64,000 bases of DNA from Pseudoalteromonas aurantia (GTDB lineage Bacteria; Pseudomonadota; Gammaproteobacteria; Enterobacterales; Alteromonadaceae): assembly GCF_005886875.1 (NCBI RefSeq), contig NZ_PNBY01000034.1:1-64000 (forward strand), read 5' to 3'. The position numbers and the translations under genes are program-made. The notes under the pieces are model-generated. The model worked only from the letters and a program-made list of their open reading frames with translations. It did no database searches and was not told the origin of the DNA. Of this stretch, positions 46,857 through 57,350 are shown one piece after another; position 1 is the first letter of the stretch; each line of letters starts with the position of its first letter.

Positions 46857-48029
46857 ATGGCCTGGAATGAACCGGGTAATAATGGCAATGATAACGACCC
46901 ATGGAAAAACAAAAACCGTGGTGGACGAGATCAAGGCCCACCTGATCTAGATGAAGTATTCCGTAAGTTCAGTAACAAGTTTGGCGGTTTGTTCGGCGGT
47001 AAATCCGGCGGCGGTGGCAATGGTGGCATCGGTGGTGCTGGTATTACATTTGTATTGCTTATCGCAGCTGTTGTTTGGGCTTTAAGTGGTATTTATACCG
47101 TTAAAGAAGCTGAGCGCGGCATCGTATTACAGTTCGGTAAATTTGACCGTATTGCTGAGCCAGGTTTACGTTGGAAAATGACGTTTATTGAGCGTGTCAT
47201 TCCAATTAATATCGAAGCCGTTCGTTCGTTATCAGCATCAGGCTTTATGCTCACTGAAGATGAAAATGTGGTCAGCGTTGAATTTGAAGTGCAATACCGT
47301 GTTATGGATCCAACACTATACAAGTTTAGTGTGACGGATGCCGATCACAGTTTGCAGCAATCTCTTGATAGTGCTTTACGATATGTTGTGGGTCACTCAC
47401 GCATGGACCAAGTACTAACAACAGGGCGTGAATTAGTTCGTCAGCGTACTTGGGATGAACTTAACAAAATTATCGAACCTTACAATTTAGGTATTTTGGT
47501 AACTGATGTGAACTTTAAAGATTCGCGTCCACCATCAGAAGTAAAAGATGCGTTTGATGATGCGATTGCAGCACAAGAAGATGAAGAGCGCTTCATCCGT
47601 GAAGCTGAAGCATATGCGCGTGAGATTGAGCCAAGTGCACGTGGTCGAGTTACACGAATGACTCAAGAAGCGGAAGGTTACCGAGAGCGTATTACATTAG
47701 AAGCTCAAGGTGAGGTTGCACGATTTGAGAAACTATTACCAGAATATTTTGCGGCGAAAGAAGTAACGCGTCAGCGTTTATATATAGATGCAATGGAAGA
47801 GGTATTAGGGCGCAGCACTAAGGTGTTAGTTGATGTTGAAGGCTCAAATAATATGATGTATTTACCGCTTGATAAAATCATGAATCAGTCTTCAGGTGGC
47901 ACACCGATGACCTTACCTAACCAAAATGATATTAATCAGCTTCGTAAGACGCTAGGTCAATCACGTAATAGCACAGTGAATAGCAGTAATGATCGCTATA
48001 CACAAGACAGATTTAACAGCGGGAGGTAA
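46857..48029 (+). CDS. hflK: FtsH-modulating membrane protein HflK
   Basis: HflK is an SPFH/prohibitin-family protein forming the HflKC cage around FtsH. The cytoplasmic N-terminus is Gly/Asn-rich, and the membrane helix is about residues 61-80 (ITFVLLIAAVVWALSGIY). The SPFH domain follows (EAERGIVLQFGKFDRIAEPG), then a coiled region rich in Glu/Arg/Ala. It has 390 residues. It is 5 bases from hflC and they should form one unit. Confidence 0.96.
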   Translation: MAWNEPGNNGNDNDPWKNKNRGGRDQGPPDLDEVFRKFSNKFGGLFGGKSGGGGNGGIGGAGITFVLLIAAVVWALSGIYTVKEAERGIVLQFGKFDRIAEPGLRWKMTFIERVIPINIEAVRSLSASGFMLTEDENVVSVEFEVQYRVMDPTLYKFSVTDADHSLQQSLDSALRYVVGHSRMDQVLTTGRELVRQRTWDELNKIIEPYNLGILVTDVNFKDSRPPSEVKDAFDDAIAAQEDEERFIREAEAYAREIEPSARGRVTRMTQEAEGYRERITLEAQGEVARFEKLLPEYFAAKEVTRQRLYIDAMEEVLGRSTKVLVDVEGSNNMMYLPLDKIMNQSSGGTPMTLPNQNDINQLRKTLGQSRNSTVNSSNDRYTQDRFNSGR

Positions 48030-48034
48030 TTGCA

Positions 48035-48913
48035 ATGAAAAACTTTAGTGTTGTGCTACTACTAGCCGCAGTCGTGATGTCTTTTTCATCTGTGTTTGTT
48101 GTCACAGAAGGTCAACGTGCGATTGTTTTGCTATTTAGTAAAGTACAAAAAGATAGTAATGACGATGCTGTTGTATATGGACCCGGTTTACACTTAAAAA
48201 TTCCATTTTTTAGCCAAGTTCGTCGCTTAGATGCACGTATTCAAACACTTGATGGTGCGCCTGATAGATTTGTAACCAGTGAAAAGAAAGATTTGATTGT
48301 TGACTCTTTCGTAAAATGGCGTGTTAATGATTTTAGTTCGTTTTATTTACGTGCACGTGGAGATAAGGCATATGCTGAAACACTCCTTAAGCAAAAAGTG
48401 AATAATGGACTGAGAACAAACTTTGGTTCGCGTACCATTCGTGAAATTGTATCAGGTGAACGAAGTGAGTTAATGGCTGAAGCGCTGGTACAAGCATCAG
48501 AAAGTGCGCAGGAGCTTGGTATTGAAGTATTAGATGTTCGTGTTAAGCAAATTAACTTACCTAATGAAGTGAGTAACTCAATTTATCAACGTATGCGCGC
48601 TGAGCGTACCGCTGTGGCGAAAGAGCACCGTTCTGAAGGTCAAGAGAAGGCTGAGACTATTCGCGCTGAAGTAGACCGCAGAGTGACGGTTATGTTGGCT
48701 GATGCTGAACGTAATGCGCGTGGTGTTCGAGGTGAAGGTGATGCAACAGCTGCAAAGATTTATGCAGATGCGTATAACAAAGATCCTGAGTTCTTTAGTT
48801 TTGTTCGTTCACTGGAAGCGTACAAAAACACTTTTAAAGACAAAAATGATGTAATGGTATTATCGCCTAAAAGCGATTTCTTCAATTACATGAAAGGCGC
48901 AAACGCACAGTAG
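48035..48913 (+). CDS. hflC: FtsH-modulating membrane protein HflC
   Basis: The HflK partner, 292 residues. It has an N-terminal membrane helix (VVLLLAAVVMSFSSVFVV), the SPFH domain (EGQRAIVLLFSKVQ), and a C-terminal coiled segment ending SFVRSLEAYKNTF...VMVLSPKSDFFNYM, the usual HflC end. A strong terminator follows at 48931-48960. Confidence 0.97.
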   Translation: MKNFSVVLLLAAVVMSFSSVFVVTEGQRAIVLLFSKVQKDSNDDAVVYGPGLHLKIPFFSQVRRLDARIQTLDGAPDRFVTSEKKDLIVDSFVKWRVNDFSSFYLRARGDKAYAETLLKQKVNNGLRTNFGSRTIREIVSGERSELMAEALVQASESAQELGIEVLDVRVKQINLPNEVSNSIYQRMRAERTAVAKEHRSEGQEKAETIRAEVDRRVTVMLADAERNARGVRGEGDATAAKIYADAYNKDPEFFSFVRSLEAYKNTFKDKNDVMVLSPKSDFFNYMKGANAQ

Positions 48914-48930
48914 TGGTTGTAGGCCTTTGT

Positions 48931-48960
48931 AAAAAAGCTCTGAGAATTCAGAGCTTTTTT
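48931..48960 (+). terminator. Intrinsic terminator after hflC
   Basis: AAAAAAGCTCTGA (48931-48943) pairs perfectly with TCAGAGCTTTTTT (48948-48960) around a 4-base loop and continues in T. It ends the queG-side gene block before purA. Confidence 0.9.
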
Positions 48961-49063
48961 TGTTTTTAATTCAATGGCTTTTGATAATAAAAAATTGAAT
49001 GAGGAAAAAATAATCTAAACAAGGTGATCTTGACCATGGTTTTCTGGTAAAATCTGCGCCTAA

Positions 49064-50401
<1,338 letters not shown>

Positions 50402-50415
50402 ACTCGATCAAATTA

Positions 50416-50443
50416 AAAAAAAGCTGCAATTGCAGCTTTTTTT
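50416..50443 (+). terminator. Intrinsic terminator after purA
   Basis: A perfect palindrome centred at 50429/50430: A-run, GCTGCAATTGCAGC, then a seven-base T-run. It lies about 15 bases past the purA stop. Confidence 0.9.
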
Positions 50444-50514
50444 ATGCCTAAAATTTGATTATTGGTATAGTCTTTGTATAGATATGAGAGTGTGATATTG
50501 ACCTCAAGGTGCTT

Positions 50515-51129
50515 ATGTTGAAAAAGTGGTGTAGTGTTGGTTTTTTGCTCTGTTGGCAAGTCTATTCCGCGCAGGAGCCGATTGAAGCCGTTCCCTTGTA
50601 TAATCAGGCTGAGTTAATTGAGCTCATAAAGCAAAACACGCATTTAGAGCGGGTGAAGGCTGATGAATGTCAATTGGTTCAAGATATTGAAGCCAGAGCA
50701 GAGATAATGGCGTTACCGTCATATCAATTTTTATATGGGGATATGTTAGCGTATGCGGTTTGTGTAGAACGTGATGTAGAGCTAGGGTTATATTATATGC
50801 GAAGTGCTGCTGAGCAGGGCCTAGCGTCGGCACTTGAGCAACTAGGTCGATATTATGATGTCGGGCAGTTGGTGCAAGCAGATAAAGCGATGGCGATAAC
50901 CTATTTACGTGAAGCCGCAGCACAAGGCAATTTAAAAGCCCAGCTACGTTTAGTTGGTTTATTTAATAACGGGCATGGTAGCCCGAGAGATTATGAAGAT
51001 GCTTATCGATGGTTATTTCATTCTGCCGTTGCGGATAAAAAACAACATAAACAAATAGAGCATGCTTTAAGCAAGCTCGCAGAGCGTATGCCACTAAGTG
51101 TTATACGCCGTGCACGACTGCCGTTGTAA
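50515..51129 (+). CDS. motX: Sodium-driven flagellar motor protein MotX
   Basis: MotX is a periplasmic T-ring component needed for the Na+-driven PomAB stator. The signature HLERVKADECQLVQDIEARA and the segments FLYGDMLAYAVCVERDVELG and YEDAYRWLFHS match Vibrio MotX. The Sel1-like repeats between them, and conserved Cys in DECQ and YAVCVE, are typical. A GTG at 50509 opens the frame, but the ATG at 50515 sits 5 bases after AAGG and starts a good signal peptide (MLKKWCSVGFLLCWQVYSA). It gives 204 residues. No other flagellar gene is in the window. Confidence 0.92.
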   Translation: MLKKWCSVGFLLCWQVYSAQEPIEAVPLYNQAELIELIKQNTHLERVKADECQLVQDIEARAEIMALPSYQFLYGDMLAYAVCVERDVELGLYYMRSAAEQGLASALEQLGRYYDVGQLVQADKAMAITYLREAAAQGNLKAQLRLVGLFNNGHGSPRDYEDAYRWLFHSAVADKKQHKQIEHALSKLAERMPLSVIRRARLPL

Positions 51130-51379
51130 CTTATTTAACCTCAGCTCTGGATAAGCGAACTTGCCCAATAAAGCTATTTTTCTCACTCTCGCGTTGCTTT
51201 TATGTAGTAACAGCCCGCTATGACTGCATAAAAGCGCCTTGATATTGAGCAAAATATCATCATTAGATTGTACGTAAGTTTGTTTTCAAAACATTTTCTA
51301 TTCCAAAACCCTTACCCAAACCTGAGGTTATTTAACTGGCTATGAGAAAGTTGTCATAGCCATACTGGCTGCGTTTCTT

Positions 51380-51409
51380 AGCCTTCTACGTGTGCTTGCT
51401 AAGAAGGCT
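51380..51409 (-). terminator. Hairpin at the 3' end of the antiporter gene
   Basis: AGCCTTCT (51380-51387) and AGAAGGCT (51402-51409) form an 8-bp stem that overlaps the last codons of the antiporter gene. No T-run follows on the minus strand, so its role as a terminator is weakly supported. Confidence 0.35.
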
Positions 51410-53237
51410 CTTTATTGAGAGTTGTATCTTTTAAAACAGTCATTTTAGGGGGTTGCAAGGCGACGATCTTTTCACCTTCTTCAGGCTGCTTTAGCATACC
51501 AATAACAAAAGGCCTAATGAGCAGAGGGCTATCTTCTTTACTGCGCTCAGATATAATAAACAGTGGGATGGCTTCTTTATTTACATCGAGATACTGTTGC
51601 CACGTAAATTCTTCTGATAGGCGGGTTGCACTTACTTTCCCCCCTTTGGCTATTAAACTGCTTAAACGCGCATAATTACCTTGCTCTCCAAACAATATCT
51701 GCCGGGATAAAAAGGTTGCACTATCTTTGTTTGCTTTGGCGTGGTTGGTTGAGGAGCGCAATGAAAATACACTTTGCTCATTTAATAAATGCGAGAAGTA
51801 TTGCACCCCTAACGCGTTGTGATGACGATTTGGTGAAAGTGCTATCACTGATCTCAGTTGAGTGAGCGGTAAGTAACGCTCCGCGTGTTCAGACTGAGGG
51901 TTTCCATAATAACAAGGTAAGCCATCCATACGTGCCATTTTACAATTTTCCCATGCTGGGTCTGATAAGTGAACGTCAATATTTTGGTCTTTTAAACCAC
52001 AAGCAATAGCTCTAGCGACGTGATTAGCCCCAATTATGAGTAATGTATTTGGACTGGGTTGACGCACACCCAATAATTTAGCAAGTGGGGTGGCCGTTAA
52101 GCTCTGCAGTACCACAGTGACAATGATCACGGTGAATATAAGAGGGACTATTTTATTAGCATCTGCAATACCTGATTCAAACATACTGATTGCGAAGACG
52201 GAACCCACTGCCGCTGCGACTATTCCTCTAGGAGCTATCCAAGATAATAGGAGTCGAGACTTAAATGGCAAATCACTATTGAAGGTTGAGATAGCAATAC
52301 AGATAGGCCTTGCGACAAAGAGTACGATGGCGAGAAAAATGAAAATATTGATATCGAGTAACATCAAATCGTTGATTTGAAGGCGCGCAGCGAGCAAGAT
52401 AAATAAACTCGAAATCAGGATCATTGATAGATCCTCTTTAAACTCAAGGACTGAATCAATTTCCAAATCATCCTGATTGGCAAGCCAAATACCAAAGACC
52501 GTGACAGCTAATAAACCGGACTCATGACTTAAAATGTTAGAAAATGAAAAGCTAAATAGCACCAATGCGAGGATCCCGAACTTATGAAGTTCATATGGGA
52601 GCCATTCACGTCTGATCAATAAACTTGTTAGCCAGCCACTAACAACGCCGACACTCATCCCCACACCTAACGTGGTAAAAAGGGCAATTATGGTATGGCT
52701 TAACACTTCGCCTTTGCCTACAAAGCTAACTGCTTCAAACACTAATACGGCAAATAGCGCCCCTATGGGATCTATAACGATCCCTTCCCAGCGTAATACT
52801 CGGTCAATGTCTTGTGTCGGGCGCATTGCGTTAAGCATTGGCGCAATAACGGTTGGCCCAGTAACCACGAGTACAGCGCCTAACACTGCTGCGACTCGCC
52901 AGTCTAAATTAAGGATAAAGTAACCACTGAGAGCAATAGTGACAAAAGTTGCGAGCATGCCTATAGAGCACAAGTTACGTACTATTTTTCCAATACCTTT
53001 CAGTTCTCTAAAATGCAGTGTTAAAGATCCTTCAAATAAGATCACAGCAACAGACAATGAAACAATGGGAAATAATAAGTCCCCCAATAAGTCATCAGGG
53101 CTTAGCTGGCCAGAAATTGGGCCGAGAAGGAGTCCAACAAGTAGTAAAAACAGGATGGCTGGCACTTTGAAGACCCACGCAAGCCATTGCGCAAAAACAG
53201 AAAATAAGGCAATTCCAGCAATGTAAATAGCTGACAT
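51399..53237 (-). CDS. CPA1-type cation:proton antiporter with TrkA-N-like domain
   Basis: A 612-residue inner-membrane protein. Residues 1-395 hold about 12 hydrophobic segments with the antiporter core (VVTGPTVIAPMLNAM, then SWIAPRGIVAAAVGSVFA). Residues about 398-500 form a Rossmann-like TrkA-N domain (NTLLIIGANHVARAIACGL), followed by a further C-terminal region. This is the architecture of NhaP/KefB-like CPA1 antiporters with regulatory domain. The ion (Na+ or K+) cannot be read from sequence. It converges on motX, and the head-to-head neighbour upstream is tRNA-Ala. Confidence 0.88.
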   Translation of the reverse strand: MSAIYIAGIALFSVFAQWLAWVFKVPAILFLLLVGLLLGPISGQLSPDDLLGDLLFPIVSLSVAVILFEGSLTLHFRELKGIGKIVRNLCSIGMLATFVTIALSGYFILNLDWRVAAVLGAVLVVTGPTVIAPMLNAMRPTQDIDRVLRWEGIVIDPIGALFAVLVFEAVSFVGKGEVLSHTIIALFTTLGVGMSVGVVSGWLTSLLIRREWLPYELHKFGILALVLFSFSFSNILSHESGLLAVTVFGIWLANQDDLEIDSVLEFKEDLSMILISSLFILLAARLQINDLMLLDINIFIFLAIVLFVARPICIAISTFNSDLPFKSRLLLSWIAPRGIVAAAVGSVFAISMFESGIADANKIVPLIFTVIIVTVVLQSLTATPLAKLLGVRQPSPNTLLIIGANHVARAIACGLKDQNIDVHLSDPAWENCKMARMDGLPCYYGNPQSEHAERYLPLTQLRSVIALSPNRHHNALGVQYFSHLLNEQSVFSLRSSTNHAKANKDSATFLSRQILFGEQGNYARLSSLIAKGGKVSATRLSEEFTWQQYLDVNKEAIPLFIISERSKEDSPLLIRPFVIGMLKQPEEGEKIVALQPPKMTVLKDTTLNKEPS

Positions 53238-53713
53238 AGCGTCTCCGGCTGATCATAGTGTCAGCAAAATTTAACGGACAACTCGCTTGTGGTTGTCGCA
53301 TAATTAAGGTGAGAGAAAGCAATTTAGTATTGCGTTTTCAAACTACGTATTCACTTTAACAATAGACTGTTTAATGATCCTTTACCGTGAAAATTACTGT
53401 GAATATATGACATTTCAACGGTGCCTGTTTTGAATTATTTTTACGGCTAATTATTAAGTATTCGATGGCTGTGCTGAATTAAGCGTTACGTGATGCGTAT
53501 TGGAATGTCTGCGGGAGAATTTTTTGTTATTTAATGCAAGGGCGTGCTAGCCGCAGTCAACTTATAGTTTGATATGGGGCTGGGCTAAAATCAAAAACGT
53601 ATGAAGTATAAGGCACGTTAATACTTAAGATTGGATAACGCTATTTAAAGCGAATAGATAGCTCAATCAGAAGAAAAATGAGTGATTAACACTTAAAATA
53701 AAGATACGGAAAG
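53238..53713. other. Intergenic region upstream of the antiporter
   Basis: About 475 bases lie between the antiporter start and tRNA-Ala. No coding frame, repeat or RNA structure was recognised. It should hold the antiporter promoter. Confidence 0.45.
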
Positions 53714-53789
53714 TGGTGGAGCTAAGCAGGATCGAACTGCTGACCTCCTGCGTGCAAGGCAGGCGCTCTCCCAGCTGAGCTATAGCCCC
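53714..53789 (-). tRNA. tRNA-Ala (anticodon TGC)
   Basis: A 76-base cloverleaf with encoded CCA, read on the minus strand: acceptor GGGGCTA/TAGCTCC (with a G-T pair), D arm AGCTCAGCTGGGAGAGC, anticodon arm CCTGC CTTGCAC GCAGG with TGC, T arm GTTCGATC. The position is isolated; no rRNA gene is nearby, though this isoacceptor is often in rRNA operons. Confidence 0.95.
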
Positions 53790-53922
53790 ACATTCCGTCA
53801 AAAGACGAGCCAAAATTTATAGTTTTTCTCCTCAAGAGTCAAGTATTTTCGATATTAAAAAATTAACAATTTTAATGCTGCCTTTGTTAGACTGGCTATA
53901 CAGTTTAAGAGGGTAGAATATT

Positions 53923-54315
53923 TTGATTAAAAGCCTAGCCGTTATTTTTCCTAGCGTATTATTTATGCTGGGGTGTAGTAGTACCCCAAAACCAAGCTAT
54001 GAAATCGAAAAACAAGTGCTGCATACAAAAAAGTCTGAGCAAGGAGCTGAGCTCTTTGTATTTATTGTGACAGTATTACCCACCCCAATGATGAAAGTGG
54101 ATAGTCGCAAAGCAATGACGCGCAGTGAGCTCAAGCGTTTCTCTGAATATGAACGCGTTGAAGATTCTCCAGAGTTAAAATTGGCTTTAGAAGAAGAGGC
54201 TGTCACGCTTTTAGAAAAAAAACTGGATGAAACTACGTATTGTCCGCAAGGCTATAAAGTGAGCCAAGTTTTTTGGCGACAAAGGAGCGTACAATTGCGG
54301 GGTGAGTGCTCATGA
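53923..54315 (+). CDS. Hypothetical lipoprotein
   Basis: A 130-residue protein with a lipoprotein signal peptide: MIKSLAVIFPSVLFMLGCSS, lipobox LMLGC-type ending at Cys18. The rest is charged and soluble, with two further Cys (TTYCPQG and the C-terminal RGECS), which might form a disulfide in the periplasm. The family is not recognised. The start is TTG at 53923 with GAGGG upstream. Its TGA overlaps the ATG of the next gene (ATGA), so translation of the two is probably coupled. Confidence 0.7.
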   Translation: MIKSLAVIFPSVLFMLGCSSTPKPSYEIEKQVLHTKKSEQGAELFVFIVTVLPTPMMKVDSRKAMTRSELKRFSEYERVEDSPELKLALEEEAVTLLEKKLDETTYCPQGYKVSQVFWRQRSVQLRGECS

Positions 54316-54812
54316 CGCCTCAACAGCTTAAGCTCAAAGCCGTACTAGAAACGCTAAGAATCACATTCAAAAGTTACGAACATCCACCTTTACCTACTTG
54401 TACCGAAGCGCAAAAACTCGGACTTAAACGCAGTGGTGTCCAGATCAAAAACCTGTTTTTACGAGATAATCGAGGAAAGAGGCATATTTTGTGCCTGACC
54501 CGTGCTCATTTACAAGTTGATTTAAAGGCCTTATCTACACAGCAAAAGCTATCCCGTTTGGGGTTCGCTTCTACGGAGCGTTTAGATAAGTATTTAGGGG
54601 TTAAGCCAGGTTGTGTATCTGCTCTTGCGTTAGTAAATGATGATAAAAGAGCGGTTGAACTGTGGCTAGATAGTGGTTTATTGAACGAATTAGAGTGGCA
54701 GTGTCATCCGTTTGAAAACGATAAAACCTGGGTATTACAGCAACATGATCTTTATACTTTTTGGCGACAAACAGGGCATTACCCGCGCATAGTTGACATC
54801 CCATGTTTATAA
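54312..54812 (+). CDS. Prolyl-tRNA editing-type (YbaK/ProX) deacylase
   Basis: A 166-residue stand-alone INS-type editing domain. Conserved elements are EHPPLPTCTEAQKL, KNLFLRDNRGKRHILCLT and LGVKPGCVSALALVND, as in PrdX/ProXp proteins that hydrolyse mischarged Ala-tRNA-Pro. The usual PGSVSP motif reads PGCVSA, a variation that may affect specificity. The frame begins upstream at 54306 (GTG), but the ATG at 54312 overlaps the lipoprotein stop. The convergent MFS gene overlaps its end by 34 bases. Confidence 0.82.
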   Translation: MTPQQLKLKAVLETLRITFKSYEHPPLPTCTEAQKLGLKRSGVQIKNLFLRDNRGKRHILCLTRAHLQVDLKALSTQQKLSRLGFASTERLDKYLGVKPGCVSALALVNDDKRAVELWLDSGLLNELEWQCHPFENDKTWVLQQHDLYTFWRQTGHYPRIVDIPCL

Positions 54813-55945
54813 TTCTTCGCGACTAAAACCAGGCCGACTAAGCTTACGAGCAATAAACTGATGATAAAGGCTGTATAGCCATGGTGTTGCATGATAAGCC
54901 CTGGAATGTAAGAGCCAAGTGCGCCACCACTGTAATAAAATGAGACGTAGGCGCCATTTGTTATAGAAGTCGGCGCTTTGCTTAATTGATTTACTAATGG
55001 CGCTGCTGTCGAATGTATCATGAACATACAAGCACAAAAGAGCGTAAATATAACGACAAAGAAGTTTAAGTTACTAACTGATAAGAGTGCAATACTGATG
55101 CTATATGTCAAAAATACCGCGCTTAAGAATATCCAGTTGTTAGTGATGTAGCGTCGAAAAGTGGGCGTGGACAGTGATAAAATGGCGCCGACTAAGTAGC
55201 TGGTGTAAACCCACCCAATCATTTTATTATCAATGATATGAAAGCGTGTTTGCAAGATAAAGGGCAAATAGTTCAGTAATCCTGAAAAGCAAAAGAACAT
55301 ACAAAACACCGCACAATAAAGTCTGAATAATCGTGTTTCTTTCAGTGGACGTAAATAGTCTTTAGGTGAGCTTGGTACGGTATGCTTACTCGGACTGAAT
55401 TTACTTGACGGAGTCGTGATAGCTAATGCTAAAACCACAAGCATCACTGCAATAAAATAATAAAAGCTTTGCCAAGTAAAAAAGGCGGCGAAATTTGCTG
55501 AAAGTACCCGACCTAAATATCCTCCCATAATTGAACTTGCGATATACCGCGTCATATTCTTATGTAAGGTCTGGCTTTGATATTGTTGGCCGATGTAAGT
55601 TGTCATGGCTGTTAACGCGGCGGGTAAGATCAAACCTTGTATAAAACGTGTGGCTAGCAGCAACTCAAAGTTGGGCATATGAACAAAGATGATACAGGTG
55701 ATCGCAAGTAAGAACATGGCATATTTTAAAATCCGTAACGGGTTAAATCGAGTAAATAAAATGCCATAACAAATTGGCGCGATTGCAAGTGGCAGCATAG
55801 TCGCAGACATCAAGCTGCCACTGCTGGCTGGGCTGACGTTGTATTGCGTTGCCAATACCATCAACAAAGGCTGCGGTGCATACAAGACAAAAAATGTAAA
55901 AAGAGAGCAGCTAAGTAATAGCATTAAAGGCATGAAACAACTCAA
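54779..55945 (-). CDS. MFS transporter
   Basis: A 388-residue polytopic protein with about 12 hydrophobic segments. The motif after helix 2 (TRFNPLRILKYAM) is a diverged form of the GxLaDrxGrkxxl loop. The length and the opening FVLYAPQPLLMVLATQYNVS fit the YnfM/arabinose-efflux-like MFS subgroup. The substrate is unknown. Its 3' end overlaps the deacylase gene by 34 bases, an unusual convergent overlap that leaves no room for a terminator between them. Confidence 0.85.
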   Translation of the reverse strand: MSCFMPLMLLLSCSLFTFFVLYAPQPLLMVLATQYNVSPASSGSLMSATMLPLAIAPICYGILFTRFNPLRILKYAMFLLAITCIIFVHMPNFELLLATRFIQGLILPAALTAMTTYIGQQYQSQTLHKNMTRYIASSIMGGYLGRVLSANFAAFFTWQSFYYFIAVMLVVLALAITTPSSKFSPSKHTVPSSPKDYLRPLKETRLFRLYCAVFCMFFCFSGLLNYLPFILQTRFHIIDNKMIGWVYTSYLVGAILSLSTPTFRRYITNNWIFLSAVFLTYSISIALLSVSNLNFFVVIFTLFCACMFMIHSTAAPLVNQLSKAPTSITNGAYVSFYYSGGALGSYIPGLIMQHHGYTAFIISLLLVSLVGLVLVAKNYKHGMSTMRG

Positions 55946-56180
55946 TATCAGTATTAAATAAGTGGGTGATAAATTTTATTAATTTTATTCTTCATCATAA
56001 CTTTAAATTTTTTAGATACAAATAACTTGCGCTAAGTCATGGTGCCTGCTGATGAACTTGCTAAATTACTGTTTGTGCCTTTCCTGGTAAATAAGCCACA
56101 GAAATGTGTGTTTTCTATCTGGTGAAAAAAATCAACTAGGTTAAAATATAGCGCATTATATTTTCATGGAGCACTGCATT

Positions 56181-56720
56181 ATGGGTTCATTACAAGACCA
56201 GCTTTTGAAAGCAGGATTAACATCGGAACATAAAGCCAAAGTGGCTAAATCTGAAAAGCGTAAAGCGCAGAAGAAAAAGAAAAAAGGTGCCACGAGCGAT
56301 CCGAGTGATTTACAAAAGCACATTGCGCAAACTAAATTAGAGCAGCAGAAAAAAGCCGAAGAGCAGAATCAAGCGAAAAAAGCTGAGCTTAAAGAGCGTG
56401 AGCAAGTGGCTCGCGTTAAACAAATTCTAGAGCATCACAATCAGGATGAGATCCGTGGGGAACTCACTTTCAATTTTACATATAACAATAAAGTAAAAGA
56501 ATTAGATGTGGATGAGCCCACGAAGAACGCTTTATCTAAAGGTCGCTTAGCGATTTGTGTACTGGAAGGTCAGTTTTTTGTGCTTCAAGATGAGCCGGCA
56601 AGAAAGGTCGCAGAGGTGGATGAGAAGTACATCGTGTTCCACGTTGAAGATGATAGCCAAGGGCCAGATGAAAATGACCCATATGCAGACTATGAGATCC
56701 CAGACGATTTAGTGTGGTAA
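56181..56720 (+). CDS. DUF2058 family protein (YaiL-like)
   Basis: A 179-residue protein beginning MGSLQDQLLKAGL, with a Lys-rich basic helix (residues about 18-40), a coiled region, and a globular C-terminal half (GRLAICVLEGQFFVLQ, then DPYADYEIPDDLVW). This is the DUF2058/YaiL family; the basic part suggests RNA or ribosome contact, but no function is established. The frame begins at 56166, but the ATG at 56181 has GGAG 9 bases upstream and gives the conserved start. Confidence 0.85.
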   Translation: MGSLQDQLLKAGLTSEHKAKVAKSEKRKAQKKKKKGATSDPSDLQKHIAQTKLEQQKKAEEQNQAKKAELKEREQVARVKQILEHHNQDEIRGELTFNFTYNNKVKELDVDEPTKNALSKGRLAICVLEGQFFVLQDEPARKVAEVDEKYIVFHVEDDSQGPDENDPYADYEIPDDLVW

Positions 56721-56894
56721 GACGAAAAATAGTGACTGAATGTGGCTGGTAAGATTGTTTTTCTCTGCGCCAGCTATCGTTGGTATGGATACACTCATTG
56801 CGATCTTTGAAGCGAGTAAGTGCGTATGTGTAGTGAAAGTAATTGGTCTACACTATAAAAGATTTATCCGTTTATTTAAAAAAAGAGTAAAGTT

Positions 56895-57218
56895 ATGAGC
56901 AAGATAAAACACGTAATAATGGGAGTCGGGTTAGCGCTTTCCACGATGGGAGCAACGGCAGTGAACGCTGCGGATGGTGCTGCACTTTATACCGCTAAGA
57001 TGTGTCAAACATGCCATGGTGCTGAAGGTAAAGCGCCTATAATGGCACTGTACCCGAAATTAAATGGTCAGAACAAAGAGTATTTAGCGGCTCAGATGAA
57101 AGATATTAAATCTGGTAAACGTAATAATGGTATGTCGATGGCAATGAAAGCCATGGTAGCCAACGTGTCAGATGCTGAAATTGACGCCATTGCAGAGTAT
57201 TTATCCAAAGTTAAATAA
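56895..57218 (+). CDS. Periplasmic cytochrome c (class I, c553/c5-like)
   Basis: A 107-residue protein with a signal peptide ending at AVNA (about residue 25) and one heme site CQTCH. The Met ligand lies in NNGMSMAMKAM. It is a small soluble electron carrier. No oxidase or reductase gene is next to it. A strong terminator follows. Confidence 0.9.
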   Translation: MSKIKHVIMGVGLALSTMGATAVNAADGAALYTAKMCQTCHGAEGKAPIMALYPKLNGQNKEYLAAQMKDIKSGKRNNGMSMAMKAMVANVSDAEIDAIAEYLSKVK

Positions 57219-57237
57219 CGCATTATTTGAGTCAAAT

Positions 57238-57264
57238 AAAAACCACCGCTTGTCGGTGGTTTTT
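57238..57264 (+). terminator. Intrinsic terminator after the cytochrome c gene
   Basis: AAAAACCACCG (57238-57248) pairs with CGGTGGTTTTT (57254-57264) around a 5-base loop, followed by ATTTTTC. Confidence 0.9.
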
Positions 57265-57350
57265 ATTTTTCATTGAACAAACGAGCTGAGTGATTTAGAC
57301 TTCTAAACATCTATATTGATGGGTGTGTGACCAAGTAAAAAGGAAAGTAT

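Noticed and set aside
50515..53237. Functional link between MotX (sodium motor) and the neighbouring cation antiporter
   Set aside because: The genes are convergent and not cotranscribed, and the antiporter's ion is unknown. Adjacency alone does not support a link.
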